64,000 bases of DNA from Pseudoalteromonas haloplanktis ATCC 14393 (GCF_000238355.1 NZ_AHCA01000003.1:124001-188000), one strand, 5' to 3'. Positions 1 to 9,070 are shown, counted from the first letter of the stretch. The notes: generated by a model from the sequence alone, not told the origin. Numbers and translations: made by a program.

Positions 1-432
1 GGTACTTTCTGAAGTAATACCGGTAAAAATAGGCTGTAGCGGCGCAGGGAGTGCCGAGGTTATATCCGGGTTATTAAAACTTAAAACGGTCAGAATAATA
101 AACGCCATACCAAATAGACGGATCACTAACCATAACCAGTGCACATCAAAAAGGTGTTTTAAAAGTGAGGATTTCATTAATGCCGCTGGTTTAAATAGTT
201 TCATCACTAATGATAAACCCCCCGTGATACAAATAATCACAGTGAGTAATAAATCAATATAAGATGCAACAGCCGCCTTTACAGCTTTAGCCAGAACGGC
301 AATGGGAATAGTCATCGCTCCATCCATTGGCACTGGAGTCATGAACAAGAATACACCGATCAGTGACGGAATGATAAAAGTTAACCATACCTTTAAGTCA
401 AACTGCTCGGTAGAAGGAGTTAGATTAGACAT
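1..432 (-). CDS. YjiH-like nucleoside-recognition (Gate) domain membrane protein, partial
   Basis: The ATG is at 432 and the reading frame stays open to the window edge, so only the N-terminal 144 residues are present. The translation begins MSNLTPSTEQF and has several hydrophobic segments (about residues 15-33, 55-78, 100-120). The early stretch IPSLIGVFLFMTPVP resembles YjiH-family proteins, which carry a nucleoside-recognition/Gate domain and whose substrate is unclear. A perfect hairpin separates it from bamC, so it is probably its own transcription unit. The family call rests on the N-terminal part alone. Confidence 0.6.
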   Translation of the reverse strand, partial: MSNLTPSTEQFDLKVWLTFIIPSLIGVFLFMTPVPMDGAMTIPIAVLAKAVKAAVASYIDLLLTVIICITGGLSLVMKLFKPAALMKSSLLKHLFDVHWLWLVIRLFGMAFIILTVLSFNNPDITSALPAPLQPIFTGITSEST

Positions 433-448
433 TGTTTTCAACCTGTAG

Positions 449-484
449 AAACCACAAAAAGAGCAAAAGCTCTTTTTGTGGTTT
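449..484 (-). terminator. Rho-independent terminator downstream of bamC
   Basis: A perfect 16-bp inverted repeat (449-464 pairs with 469-484) with an AAAA loop lies 15 bases past the bamC stop. The stem carries an A/T-rich block that gives a T tract in the minus direction. It separates bamC from the YjiH-like gene. Confidence 0.75.
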
Positions 485-498
485 AATTTTATTTATTA

Positions 499-1560
499 TT
501 AAATTTTAATACCGCGTTGACGCAAAGCATTTTCTAATGCTTGTTGTAAATCATTCATCGTACCCGGCTCTAAGGTTGTTCCTTCATCATCCATCCACGT
601 CAAGCTCGTCCCACCATCTTTGGTACGGCTCACCAAGATTTGATATTGGCCTTCTTCAATCGGTAGTTCTGCAAGTTCTTCGCCCCAAATTGAATCCCAT
701 ACACTTGATTCTGGTTTGTTGTAATCAGCAGTGATCAAACCACGTTCTTGATCTATTTCAACGATTGTAAAAGATAGTCGCTCTAAAAATCCTGAGAAAC
801 GATCAAAAACAGCAAAGTAGTCTTGCTCAGTCACTAATGCCGCATTACCTTTATTGTCAAAGCCCATTTCTAGTGAAATGATGCCTTGTTGCTTACGCAT
901 TTCAACTTCAAGTTGACGATATCTATAATCGAATTCAGCCACAACTTGGTTTAGTGCACGCACTTCTAATTGCTGCTGTAAAATAGGCGTTAATGGCACA
1001 TCTTTACTGTCATATTCAGCTAATTTAGCACTCAATGCGGCAGTACGTTGGTGCGACTTTTCCTCAATACTGAAGATAAAACGCTGCTGAGAAACTTCTG
1101 TTTCACTATCCCATAGCCAACCTTCTTCTGGCTGAATTATTGCGTACCAATCTGTTTCTATTGAGCCTAGTAATTTATCTTCTTTTATTGCTTTAGTTTG
1201 ATGTTCTGTTAATACCGCCTGAACTGAATCCCAAATAAATTCATCTAAATCAGCAATACCATCATTTTTATCAAAATAAACACGTGCTTGTTTATCTCCT
1301 TCTTCAACCCAACTGCCTTTTGCAACAGTTAATACTTGCGCTGGAGGGCGATAGTTTGTTGAATCAGGATTATTATCATATTCTGCCACTTCCATTTTAT
1401 AAATGGGATCTTGAGCTGGCTGCGCCAATTGTCCTGGCACTTTTACCGGCTCACCGGCACGGTAATTACGCTTATGATGTGCTTCGTCAGTGAACACACC
1501 ACATCCTGACAAGCTAACCAATACGCTTACAGCAAGCGCTTTTGGGATCCAATACTGCAC
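499..1560 (-). CDS. bamC: Outer membrane protein assembly factor BamC (NlpB)
   Basis: This is a 353-residue lipoprotein of the BAM complex, which inserts beta-barrel proteins into the outer membrane. Its N-terminus has a short basic/hydrophobic signal and a lipobox (LSGC, Cys at residue 20), so it should be lipidated. The N-terminal unstructured region that contacts BamD is followed by two helix-grip-like domains, as in the family (E. coli BamC is 344 residues). The start is GTG at 1560, preceded by AAGGAG in the minus direction. In enterobacteria bamC follows dapA; here the upstream 351 bp hold no dapA, and the divergent neighbour is gcvR. Confidence 0.9.
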   Translation of the reverse strand: MQYWIPKALAVSVLVSLSGCGVFTDEAHHKRNYRAGEPVKVPGQLAQPAQDPIYKMEVAEYDNNPDSTNYRPPAQVLTVAKGSWVEEGDKQARVYFDKNDGIADLDEFIWDSVQAVLTEHQTKAIKEDKLLGSIETDWYAIIQPEEGWLWDSETEVSQQRFIFSIEEKSHQRTAALSAKLAEYDSKDVPLTPILQQQLEVRALNQVVAEFDYRYRQLEVEMRKQQGIISLEMGFDNKGNAALVTEQDYFAVFDRFSGFLERLSFTIVEIDQERGLITADYNKPESSVWDSIWGEELAELPIEEGQYQILVSRTKDGGTSLTWMDDEGTTLEPGTMNDLQQALENALRQRGIKI

Positions 1561-1911
1561 AGATAATTCTCCTTAGCATACCCTTAATTGTTTTAACAAA
1601 TATATGAGTGGGTTATGCCGATTTGGTTCAGTGTAAAGTCAATATTAACTTTACGTATCTTGTTTTATGCAAAACCCGTTACTTTGGGATCCGGCTAAAT
1701 AGCTATGTTAGCCAGCCAATATGCAAAATTTTAACTATGGTACTTTCCCATGCCGTTAAAAACAAGAAACACCGTGCTTTAATGACAGCTTAATTAACTC
1801 ACTCTGTAGTTTAGTGGTTGTTTTGTGTTAAACTTCGCCGCCGTGTGGTAGTAATTGCCGGCTTAGTTCACTCTGACTGTTATTAAAAATATAACCTAGG
1901 TACTTGAATTC
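1561..1911. other. Intergenic region between bamC and gcvR
   Basis: These 351 bases separate two divergent genes, so promoters for both should lie here. I see no credible coding sequence. Neither strand resembles dapA, which occupies this position in E. coli-type gene order. The bamC ribosome-binding site (AAGGAG) lies at the left edge. Confidence 0.5.
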
Positions 1912-2445
1912 ATGACTACTTTTTCAAATCATCAGATCGTTTTAACTGCCATTGGTGATGATCGCCCCGGCATTGTCAGTGAATTAACCCAATTAGTCAG
2001 TGACTGTCACTGCAATATTATTGATAGCCGTATTGCCATCTTAGGTAATGAGTTTACCTTTATCATGTTGTTATCGGGCGATATGTCAGCAATTAGCCGT
2101 ATTGAGCACACCCTGCCTCTCAAAGGTATGGAACTCGGTTTACTGACTATGATGAAACGTACTGCCAGTCATACTCAAAGTGAATTTTGTGCAGGCTATA
2201 CTCTTGAATATACAGGAATAGATACACCAGGCACGTTAAGTAAAGTCACCCGCTTTTTTGCCGACAAACATATCAGTATCTGTTCTTTAAAATCAGATAC
2301 CTATGATGAAGATGCGCAAACAAAAATGCGCTGTGAACTAGAGTTTAATATTCCTGTTGAGGTTGACATAGACAGCTTTAAAGTCCAATTTGAAGACCTT
2401 TCACGTACTCTTAATGTCGATTATATTTTTCGACGCATTCGCTAA
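1912..2445 (+). CDS. gcvR: Glycine cleavage system transcriptional repressor GcvR (two ACT domains)
   Basis: This 177-residue protein has two tandem ACT domains: residues about 8-85 with the DDRPGIVSELT motif, and about 93-170 with GIDTPGTLSKVTRFF. It has no DNA-binding domain. In E. coli GcvR acts by binding GcvA and responding to glycine, restraining the gcv operon. It is followed after 10 bases by bcp, with AAGGAG between them, the conserved gcvR-bcp pairing. Confidence 0.9.
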   Translation: MTTFSNHQIVLTAIGDDRPGIVSELTQLVSDCHCNIIDSRIAILGNEFTFIMLLSGDMSAISRIEHTLPLKGMELGLLTMMKRTASHTQSEFCAGYTLEYTGIDTPGTLSKVTRFFADKHISICSLKSDTYDEDAQTKMRCELEFNIPVEVDIDSFKVQFEDLSRTLNVDYIFRRIR

Positions 2446-2455
2446 GGAGCAAAGC

Positions 2456-2935
2456 ATGAACACTATTAATCCATTACAAGCTGGCGATAAAGCCCCCGCA
2501 TTTAGTTTACAAAACCAAGATGGCGAAACCATTAGCCTTGAAGAGTTATTAAAAGAACAACAGGTATTAGTGTACTTTTATCCAAAAGCTTCTACACCAG
2601 GCTGCACAGTGCAAGCTGAAAACCTTCGCGATGAGAAAGACGTATTAGCACAGCTTAATACGCGTGTGGTTGGTATTAGCCCTGATCCTGTAAAAAAATT
2701 AAAGAACTTTGAAACTAAAAAAGAACTTAATTTTGATCTACTTTCTGACGAAGACCATGCCATTGCTGAAGCATTCGGTGTGTGGGGCTATAAAAAGTTT
2801 ATGGGTAAAGAATACGACGGCATTCATCGTTTAAGTTTTCTAATCGGTCAAGACGGTACAATTAAGCACTTTTTCGACAAATTTAAAACCAAAGACCACC
2901 ACCAAGTAGTGTTGGATTATTTAACGAAAGATTAA
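2456..2935 (+). CDS. bcp: Thioredoxin-dependent peroxiredoxin, Bcp/PrxQ family
   Basis: This 159-residue AhpC/TSA-fold peroxidase reduces peroxides. I use the ATG at 2456, not an upstream start inside gcvR, because TAAGGAGC lies just before it and the protein then begins MNTINPLQAGDKAPAF like the family. The peroxidatic Cys is residue 50 in STPGCT. The usual PrxQ resolving Cys five residues later (CTVQAC) is Glu (CTVQAE), so the enzyme is probably a 1-Cys type or uses another resolving partner. A terminator hairpin follows. Confidence 0.9.
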   Translation: MNTINPLQAGDKAPAFSLQNQDGETISLEELLKEQQVLVYFYPKASTPGCTVQAENLRDEKDVLAQLNTRVVGISPDPVKKLKNFETKKELNFDLLSDEDHAIAEAFGVWGYKKFMGKEYDGIHRLSFLIGQDGTIKHFFDKFKTKDHHQVVLDYLTKD

Positions 2936-2951
2936 GCTGTAAAAAAGTTAC

Positions 2952-2983
2952 AAAAGCGTTGCCAATGGGCAGCGCTTTTTTGT
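2952..2983 (+). terminator. Terminator of gcvR-bcp
   Basis: The stem AAAAGCGTTGCC pairs with GGCAGCGCTTTT (one G-T wobble) around a 4-base loop and ends in a T run. It starts 17 bases after the bcp stop. Confidence 0.8.
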
Positions 2984-3087
2984 TAGTGCCGTTAAAAAGT
3001 ATAGGGCTAATTATTAAGCGCTTATTGATGTTCACACTCACGTAAAAATTTAATACAATACAGCAACTTCTTTTTGATGAGATTTAT

Positions 3088-3474
3088 ATGCTTAAGCCAT
3101 ATACCAACATGTTGGCTGTGTTTTTGATTTTGTTTGGGTTTGCCGAACAATCAATGGCGTATAGTGTCTCTTCTCATTCTGATTTTTTCACTACTGCACA
3201 CACACCTGCTGGATTGATGGTCGCCCCCCCACTTATTGACGTGCCACCCATTAAAGCAAGCGAAGCGCAAGAAACTGACGATTGCTGTGATGTAGAGTGT
3301 TGTGAAATAAACTGTATTTGCCCCGCAAATACCTGTATGCCCACGCTATATTTACCCACTGCTATTTGCTCAGCACAAGTTATTGTCCAAAATCATCCCT
3401 CTTTAAAGCTTAATGCTAAACACCCTATTTCAATCTCTGCATTTGTTTACCGGCCTCCCATTTTTATCTCATAA
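3088..3474 (+). CDS. Small exported Cys-rich protein, possible metal-binding (CopL/DUF2946-like)
   Basis: This 128-residue protein has a signal peptide (residues 1 to about 24, ending SMA-YS) and a central Cys cluster (CC, CC, C, C, C within about residues 67-83). The C-terminus ends in a YRPPIF segment like that of small copper/metal-associated exported proteins. It lies 87 bases upstream of a TonB-dependent receptor with a His-rich N-terminus, in the same direction. I infer a role in metal (Cu/Zn) uptake or sensing; the family assignment is tentative. Confidence 0.5.
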   Translation: MLKPYTNMLAVFLILFGFAEQSMAYSVSSHSDFFTTAHTPAGLMVAPPLIDVPPIKASEAQETDDCCDVECCEINCICPANTCMPTLYLPTAICSAQVIVQNHPSLKLNAKHPISISAFVYRPPIFIS

Positions 3475-3561
3475 AGGGCTCCCCTTACGTACGCTATAGA
3501 TCAAAAAGTAGTTAATTAATTTGCGCTTATGCGCTTCATTTTTAATAACTGTGAGATAAAA

Positions 3562-5535
3562 ATGTTTTATAAATACTCTAAGTTAGCAGCGGCTATGCTG
3601 TTATTGCCGCAGTTTTCATTAGCAACTGAGCAACACCATGATCACGATGAACATGAACACAAATCAATTGAAAAAATTCAAGTAACCGCATCACGATTAG
3701 GCCGTATTGTAAGCGAATCGGCCACCCGTACAGAGATAATAAACGGCGAAGAAATACACGAAAAAGCGCTGATGCGCCCAGGTAATATCTCTATGCTAGT
3801 CGCTGAAACCGGGGGGGTACGAGTGCAAAACACCTCTCCAGCTTTAGGTAGCGCAAATATACGTTTGCAAAGCCTTTATGGCCGTTATACACAATTGTTA
3901 AGTGACGGCTTGCCTTTATATGGCGGCCAAACTGCATCGATAGGTTTACTGCAAATTCCCCCCACAGACCTTGCCAATGTTGAGATCATCAAAGGTTCAG
4001 CCTCTTCATTATATGGAGGCTCGGCGTTAGGTGGGGTGATCAATTTAATTTCTCGCACTCCAAGTGATGAGTTTGAAGGAGAGGTATTGCTAAATGCAAC
4101 CTCAAAAGATGGCCAAGATATTACCGCTTATCTTGCCGCACCACTGTCAGACTCTTTCAGTGCTTCAGTAACCGCAGGGTTACATCATCAGTCAGAGCAA
4201 GATCTCGATGATGACGGCTGGCTGGATATGGCAAGTTATAATCGTGCAAGTGTAAGGCCTCGTTTATATTGGCAAGGTGAGCATGGTGCTAATTTATATA
4301 TCACCGTTGGCGCGATGACAGAGCAACGCGATGGCGGTACCACTGATGGTGCTATCATGCCCGATGGCAACCCATTTGCACAAACTCAAGACTCGCTCAG
4401 ACTTGATTCTGGTTTCATCTTTGATAAACCAATAAATGAGATAATGAACTTAAATATCCGCGGTTCAGCTATGTCGCAAGAGCACGACCATCAATTTGGC
4501 GATAGCAAAGAAGACGACAGCCATGAAAGCTACTTAATTGAATCGAGCATATCTGGCTATACAGATAAAACGGCATGGCTGGTTGGGATGGCGTATCAAT
4601 CAGAAAAATTCAGCTCTGTGGATTTCTCTGAATTTGACTACAGCTATGAAGTTCCAGGGCTGTTTTCACAACTAGACTACGAAGCAAAAGACGATATCAA
4701 ACTATCTCTCAGTGCCCGTGCCGACTGGCATAATGAATACGGTACTCAATTTAGCCCGCGTATTTCTTTACTATACCACCCAGAAAATTGGACTGTGAGA
4801 GGCTCATACGGACAAGGCTTCTTTGCACCAACTCCTTTTATTGAAGATATCGAAGACGCAGGTTTATCTCATTTAGAGCCATTGGAAAACCTAAACGAAG
4901 AGCGCGCTACGACTGCTTCCCTTGATATTAGCTATGTATTCGACAGCTTAGAAACCAGCGTCACCTTATTCAGTTCTGATGTTGAGAATGTCACTGAGCT
5001 AGAAGTAATTAATCAACAACTTACGCCATCCGATAAACAGGTTCGAATTATTAACGCACCAGGGCAAAGTGAAATTCGCGGCAGCGAATTGCTACTACGT
5101 TATCGTTGGCACGACATAAAATTTACGGGTAGTTACTTATATACCGACGCCACCAAAGCAAGTGATATCAGTACTGCTCGCTTACCACTAGCGCTCACCC
5201 CACAGCATTCAGCGGGTGCGGTGATCATGTGGGAAGAACACGGCAGTCACCTAGTTGGTTTTGAAGCCTACTACACTGGCACTCAGCAGCTAGAAAACAA
5301 CCCCTACCGAGACAAAAGTGAAGCCTACTGGCACTTAGGTTTACTAGGACAAATCACCATTGGCCGCGTAAGTTACTTTATTAATGCTGAAAATTTACTA
5401 AATGTAAGGCAAACCAGAGAAGACTCATTAGTGCTACCGCAACAGGCGCCGAGTGGACGCTGGACTACTGATATTTGGTCGCGCAATGATGGCTTTACTG
5501 TTAACGCCGGCGTGCGTATTAAATTTAATGATTAA
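3562..5535 (+). CDS. TonB-dependent outer membrane receptor, His-rich N-terminus, likely metal uptake
   Basis: The ATG at 3562 gives 657 residues with a clean signal peptide (MFYKYSKLAAAMLLLPQFSLA); the longer frame from 3529 would bury it. The mature N-terminus is a His/Asp/Glu tract (HHDHDEHEH) next to a TonB-box-like IEKIQVTAS. A plug domain follows, with the conserved IKGSASSLYGGSALGGVIN (about residues 140-160), then a 22-strand barrel ending in a hydrophobic/aromatic beta-strand. Substrate is not readable from sequence; the His tract and the Cys-rich neighbour suggest a transition metal. A terminator follows. Confidence 0.8.
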   Translation: MFYKYSKLAAAMLLLPQFSLATEQHHDHDEHEHKSIEKIQVTASRLGRIVSESATRTEIINGEEIHEKALMRPGNISMLVAETGGVRVQNTSPALGSANIRLQSLYGRYTQLLSDGLPLYGGQTASIGLLQIPPTDLANVEIIKGSASSLYGGSALGGVINLISRTPSDEFEGEVLLNATSKDGQDITAYLAAPLSDSFSASVTAGLHHQSEQDLDDDGWLDMASYNRASVRPRLYWQGEHGANLYITVGAMTEQRDGGTTDGAIMPDGNPFAQTQDSLRLDSGFIFDKPINEIMNLNIRGSAMSQEHDHQFGDSKEDDSHESYLIESSISGYTDKTAWLVGMAYQSEKFSSVDFSEFDYSYEVPGLFSQLDYEAKDDIKLSLSARADWHNEYGTQFSPRISLLYHPENWTVRGSYGQGFFAPTPFIEDIEDAGLSHLEPLENLNEERATTASLDISYVFDSLETSVTLFSSDVENVTELEVINQQLTPSDKQVRIINAPGQSEIRGSELLLRYRWHDIKFTGSYLYTDATKASDISTARLPLALTPQHSAGAVIMWEEHGSHLVGFEAYYTGTQQLENNPYRDKSEAYWHLGLLGQITIGRVSYFINAENLLNVRQTREDSLVLPQQAPSGRWTTDIWSRNDGFTVNAGVRIKFND

Positions 5536-5547
5536 GAAAAGATAATT

Positions 5548-5584
5548 AATGCTGGTTTATAACTCATATAAACCAGCATTTTTA
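5548..5584 (+). terminator. Terminator after the TonB-dependent receptor
   Basis: A 13-bp perfect stem (AATGCTGGTTTAT with its complement at 5568-5580) and a 7-base loop are followed by T residues, 12 bases past the receptor stop. Confidence 0.8.
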
Positions 5585-5716
5585 CAGCCTAAATAAAACC
5601 GTAGCTACAATTAATTCCCCCCACAACAAGCCGATGCCTACTAAACAACGCTAAGGCCCTAATACATTTGATGGTTTTAGAGAAATATAATCTTAACCTA
5701 ACAAGTAAGGCTTATT

Positions 5717-6460
5717 TTAAATTTTTACACAAGTAAAAATGGCATTGCCCGATTTTTCAGCCCACGGGGTAATTGTTTCGTAATCATGTTCAAACACATA
5801 TATTTCGAAGTAAGGTTGTAAAGCCTTTTTTAGCTGAGTGAAATTAAACGCAACCATCGGATGTTCGTCATGCCATATGAGTGTTTCATCTGCTGATGCT
5901 TTTTCAATACTAAGCTTTAACGATTGCTTCTCGCCAGTGCCACTATAATTCCAGCCAGAGCGAAAGGTAAATACACTATCTTCACTTACAGCGCTATGTT
6001 CCACAAAGGAGGCATTATCAATGTGGTTTTTATCAACAACGTTAAAACAAAATACACCACCGACTTTTAGTGCATTGTGAACACTTACAATACACTCTTT
6101 TAACTTATTAATGCCATCACAGTAATGAATTGAATATAAAAAACAGGTAATTAAATCCAATGGCTCTGTAACAACAAAGTCACTCATATTTTGTAATGAA
6201 AATTGTGCTTCAGGGCAGCGGATCCCAGCTCTATCTAACATAGGCTGATTAATATCCAATCCACCACTTTGATAACCAAAGTTAATAAAATGACGTACAT
6301 GCGGCCCAGTTCCACAGGCTAAATCAAGGTGCATATTTCCGTTATTACCAAAAATCTGCTGGAGCCTGTGAATACCATGACTTTGCGCTTGATAGTCTAT
6401 ATCGGCGCACATTAAATCATAGTAATCAGAAAGGTCTGTGTATAACGCGTTCGCGGACAT
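5717..6460 (-). CDS. Class I SAM-dependent methyltransferase, substrate unknown
   Basis: This 247-residue protein has SAM-binding motif I at LDLACGTG (about residues 44-51) and an acidic motif II (GLDINQPML) typical of Rossmann-fold methyltransferases. The C-terminal half has beta-strands like those of small-molecule or lipid methyltransferases. It stands alone between convergent and same-direction neighbours. Nothing in sequence or context gives a substrate. Confidence 0.75.
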   Translation of the reverse strand: MSANALYTDLSDYYDLMCADIDYQAQSHGIHRLQQIFGNNGNMHLDLACGTGPHVRHFINFGYQSGGLDINQPMLDRAGIRCPEAQFSLQNMSDFVVTEPLDLITCFLYSIHYCDGINKLKECIVSVHNALKVGGVFCFNVVDKNHIDNASFVEHSAVSEDSVFTFRSGWNYSGTGEKQSLKLSIEKASADETLIWHDEHPMVAFNFTQLKKALQPYFEIYVFEHDYETITPWAEKSGNAIFTCVKI

Positions 6461-6553
6461 ATAAGGCCTAATAATTTGTAGGAGGGTACGTTAAGGCGCG
6501 CATAATAAACTAATTATCACCATTAACGAAGCTGATTGAACGAAAAGAGATTT

Positions 6554-6580
6554 GTTGGGTTTCGTTTCACTCAACCCAAC
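6554..6580. repeat. Short inverted repeat, REP- or terminator-like
   Basis: GTTGGGTT and AACCCAAC (8-bp arms) lie 11 bases apart between queE and the methyltransferase gene. Similar TTGGGTT...AACCCAA palindromes are common intergenic elements in many gammaproteobacteria. It may also act as a weak terminator for queE, whose stop is 42 bases away. Confidence 0.4.
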
Positions 6581-6621
6581 GTTTATTGTAACCATTAACT
6601 TAAAGCTTACCGCTCGCGGCT

Positions 6622-7287
6622 TTAGTTTATCCCTAAATACTTATGGACTTGCACAGACAAGCGCCAGTTTTTTTCAATACACGTTTCAATTGCAAGTTTA
6701 GTCGCGGAAACTTTTTGGCTAATGGGCTGAAGATAAACAAGTTTAGGGCTTACGCCTGTTTTGTTAAACAACGCTTCAAGCTCTTCAACGTGTTTTTGCA
6801 TGGCAATTGGGTGCTTGATCTCATTAGCACGTTGCATTGCAGAGGTTAGTACCTCGTAGCCACCGCGCATATTGATCTTAGGCGATACTGTGACCCAAGT
6901 TTGCTCTGGCGCTAAAATCTCAAAGGTCCCACTTGTTTCTATTTGCGTACTATAGCCATTAGCATGGAGTAGCTTACACACAGGATTTAAATCGTACATA
7001 CATGGCTCGCCGCCAGTGATCACCACATGCTTTGCACGATAAGCGCGCTCTACAAATAGGTTAAGTATTTGCTCTGCGGATGCATCCGCCCAATGATCTG
7101 AATCAGCTTTTTTCTCTACCGTGTCATCCAGTGATACTTTATACACATCATCCACTTCCCACGTTTGCTTTGTGTCACACCAAGCACAGCCAACAGGACA
7201 GCCTTGTAAACGTAAAAAGATTGAAGGCGTACCCGTAAAGCTCGCTTCGCCTTGAATGGTTTCAAATATTTCATTTATTTTGTACAA
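6622..7287 (-). CDS. queE: 7-carboxy-7-deazaguanine synthase QueE
   Basis: A radical SAM enzyme of queuosine/deazapurine synthesis that converts 6-carboxytetrahydropterin to 7-carboxy-7-deazaguanine. It has the QueE-type cluster motif CX3CX2C (Cys 30, 34, 37, CPVGCAWC) and the GGEPC motif for SAM. The start is TTG at 7287: the frame has an upstream stop and no ATG or GTG in between, and the protein then begins YKINEIFETIQGE as expected. It is divergent from queC, the next enzyme in the pathway, across 173 bases. Confidence 0.9.
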   Translation of the reverse strand: MYKINEIFETIQGEASFTGTPSIFLRLQGCPVGCAWCDTKQTWEVDDVYKVSLDDTVEKKADSDHWADASAEQILNLFVERAYRAKHVVITGGEPCMYDLNPVCKLLHANGYSTQIETSGTFEILAPEQTWVTVSPKINMRGGYEVLTSAMQRANEIKHPIAMQKHVEELEALFNKTGVSPKLVYLQPISQKVSATKLAIETCIEKNWRLSVQVHKYLGIN

Positions 7288-7384
7288 AAGTATCTCACTT
7301 ACTACTTGGCATTAATTATGAGCGTCATTAATTATTGAGCATAAAGAAAGACGATTTGAAAAAATCAAAAATCACGGTCAAAAA

Positions 7385-7413
7385 TTGTTATTTATGCTCC
7401 AGCCGTGTAGTAT
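7385..7413 (+). promoter_or_regulatory. Predicted sigma-70 promoter of queC
   Basis: TTGTTA (7385-7390) and TAGTAT (7408-7413) are separated by exactly 17 bases and lie 47 bases upstream of the queC start. No preQ1 riboswitch fold was apparent in the leader. Confidence 0.5.
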
Positions 7414-7460
7414 ATCGCGCCCTGATATAAACCTCTATTAAAACTAAGAGCAAAACAGTT

Positions 7461-8117
7461 ATGACGCAAAAAGTAGTTGTGATTTATTCCGGCGGTATGG
7501 ATTCATTTACCGTATTAAATAAAGCCCTGCAACAAGGCCATGAAGTGTATGCCCTGTCATTTGACTATGGTCAGCGTCATGTAAAAGAGCTCAAAGTTGC
7601 TGCAAATGTCTGTGAAAAGCTCGGTGTATCACATAAGATAGTTGATATTTCTGCGATCAATCAATTGATCGGTGGCTCATCATTAACGGATGATATTGAT
7701 GTGCCTGAAGGCCACTACGAGGCCGAAAATATGAAAAGTACCATAGTACCTAATCGCAACATGATTTTATTATCGTTGGCGGTAGGCTATGCGGTATCAC
7801 TCAAAGCTAGTCAAGTTTATTACGGCGCACATTCTGGAGATCATGCTATTTACCCTGACTGCCGTCCTGAGTTCGTTCAAAAAATGGATGATGTTTGTCG
7901 TATAGCAAATTACGATGCAGTAGAAATTTTCAGCCCATATTTAAACGATACGAAAATCGATATCTTAACTGATGGTATCAAAATGGGCTTAGATTATAGC
8001 CAAACTTGGACCTGCTATAACGGTCGTGAAAAAGCCTGCGGTAAGTGTGGTGCGTGCCAAGAACGCTTAGAAGCATTTAGTCTGAATAATATAACTGATC
8101 CTATCGAATACGAATAG
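7461..8117 (+). CDS. queC: 7-cyano-7-deazaguanine (preQ0) synthase QueC
   Basis: This 218-residue ATP-dependent enzyme converts 7-carboxy-7-deazaguanine to preQ0 in the queuosine pathway. The PP-loop SGGMDS is at residues 10-15. The C-terminal zinc-binding Cys set is visible as [15 protein letters not shown]. Length is near the family norm (E. coli 231). Queuosine is used in tRNA-Asn among others, whose four gene copies lie later in this window. A terminator follows directly. Confidence 0.95.
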   Translation: MTQKVVVIYSGGMDSFTVLNKALQQGHEVYALSFDYGQRHVKELKVAANVCEKLGVSHKIVDISAINQLIGGSSLTDDIDVPEGHYEAENMKSTIVPNRNMILLSLAVGYAVSLKASQVYYGAHSGDHAIYPDCRPEFVQKMDDVCRIANYDAVEIFSPYLNDTKIDILTDGIKMGLDYSQTWTCYNGREKACGKCGACQERLEAFSLNNITDPIEYE

Positions 8118-8122
8118 GCACT

Positions 8123-8153
8123 AAAAAGGCTATCATCTCGATAGCCTTTTTCT
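8123..8153 (+). terminator. Terminator of queC
   Basis: AAAAAGGCTATC pairs with GATAGCCTTTTT around a 5-base loop, starting 5 bases after the queC stop. Confidence 0.85.
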
Positions 8154-8176
8154 TACTGCTAAGCCTTACTCACAGT

Positions 8177-8626
8177 TTATAACCAACGTTTTACTTGTAA
8201 CTTATAATCGCTATAGTCTTTGCCAAATATCTTTTGTAACTTTCGCTCTTCAGGGATAATTTGAAACCAAGTTAAATAGCCTATAAACGCAATTACGCAC
8301 AACAGTGCCCACAACGATGTTAACCACACCCCCCACGCTGTCAGTATAAAGGCAAAACCGACATACATTGGGTTACGAGAGATCCTATATATACCTGTAG
8401 TCACCAATCTCGATGCCAGCTCAGGTTTTCTCGGATCGACGGTTGTATTCGCTAAGCGAAAACTAACCACGCCAGCGATACAAAAAACACACCCTATCAC
8501 CAGTAGAATAATTGCGCTGTAAAAAATAAAAGCCGTAAAATCAATGACGCTATAGTGAGCTATTACGGCCATCACTAGAGCAAAAAAGCACACCATTATT
8601 ACCGGAGGAATTTTATTGTCTAACAT
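8177..8626 (-). CDS. Isoprenylcysteine carboxyl methyltransferase-like (ICMT/PEMT) membrane protein
   Basis: This 149-residue protein has four hydrophobic segments (about residues 8-26, 30-52, 90-120). It has the C-terminal ICMT/PEMT pattern with GIYRISRNPMYVG (about 79-91) and PEERKLQKIFGKDY (about 125-138), which form the SAM and phospholipid/substrate site in these integral membrane methyltransferases. The bacterial substrate is unknown. Transcription converges with queC. Confidence 0.75.
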   Translation of the reverse strand: MLDNKIPPVIMVCFFALVMAVIAHYSVIDFTAFIFYSAIILLVIGCVFCIAGVVSFRLANTTVDPRKPELASRLVTTGIYRISRNPMYVGFAFILTAWGVWLTSLWALLCVIAFIGYLTWFQIIPEERKLQKIFGKDYSDYKLQVKRWL

Positions 8627-8826
8627 ACTAACTCGCTGTTTTAAAATAGTTTAGTGTTTTATAAACACATATTCAGATAAGCCAATTAAACACTCAATAC
8701 ACTGTATCACTCATGAATAATTTGCCAACCCCATTATTTCGACAAATAAAGTTACAATTGTCAGCTTCATCAATCTGGTATTTTGGTTATACTTTAATCA
8801 TTAACTAACAAGGATAAGGTAATAAA

Positions 8827-9069
8827 ATGTCAGGAACAACAATGGTAGTGATGATCGTATTTATCTCAGTTGGATTTGGGGTGATGTACGATATGTATAA
8901 AAAACATTTAGAGTTCAAGCATCGTACACTTACTGATAATAAAGAATCGAATAATCAAATTGCCGCAATAACAGCTGAAATGTTAGCACTTAAAGAACGA
9001 GTGCAAACGCTTGAAGCCATCGTTACTGATCAAAGTTATAACGTAAAACAAGAAATCAATAAGTTATAA
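8827..9069 (+). CDS. Small membrane protein with coiled coil, PspB-like
   Basis: 80 residues: one N-terminal transmembrane segment (about residues 5-21), a short basic linker (YKKHLEFKHR) and a C-terminal amphipathic coiled coil (about 45-75). This layout matches phage-shock PspB-type proteins, but no pspA or pspC is nearby, so the role is open. AAGG is followed by the ATG. It converges with the methyltransferase gene whose stop is 1 base beyond its own stop. Confidence 0.5.
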   Translation: MSGTTMVVMIVFISVGFGVMYDMYKKHLEFKHRTLTDNKESNNQIAAITAEMLALKERVQTLEAIVTDQSYNVKQEINKL

Positions 9070-9070
9070 T

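Noticed and set aside
1608-1793. 61-residue plus-strand frame upstream of gcvR
   Set aside because: No ribosome-binding site, unusual composition, and it would fill a promoter region.
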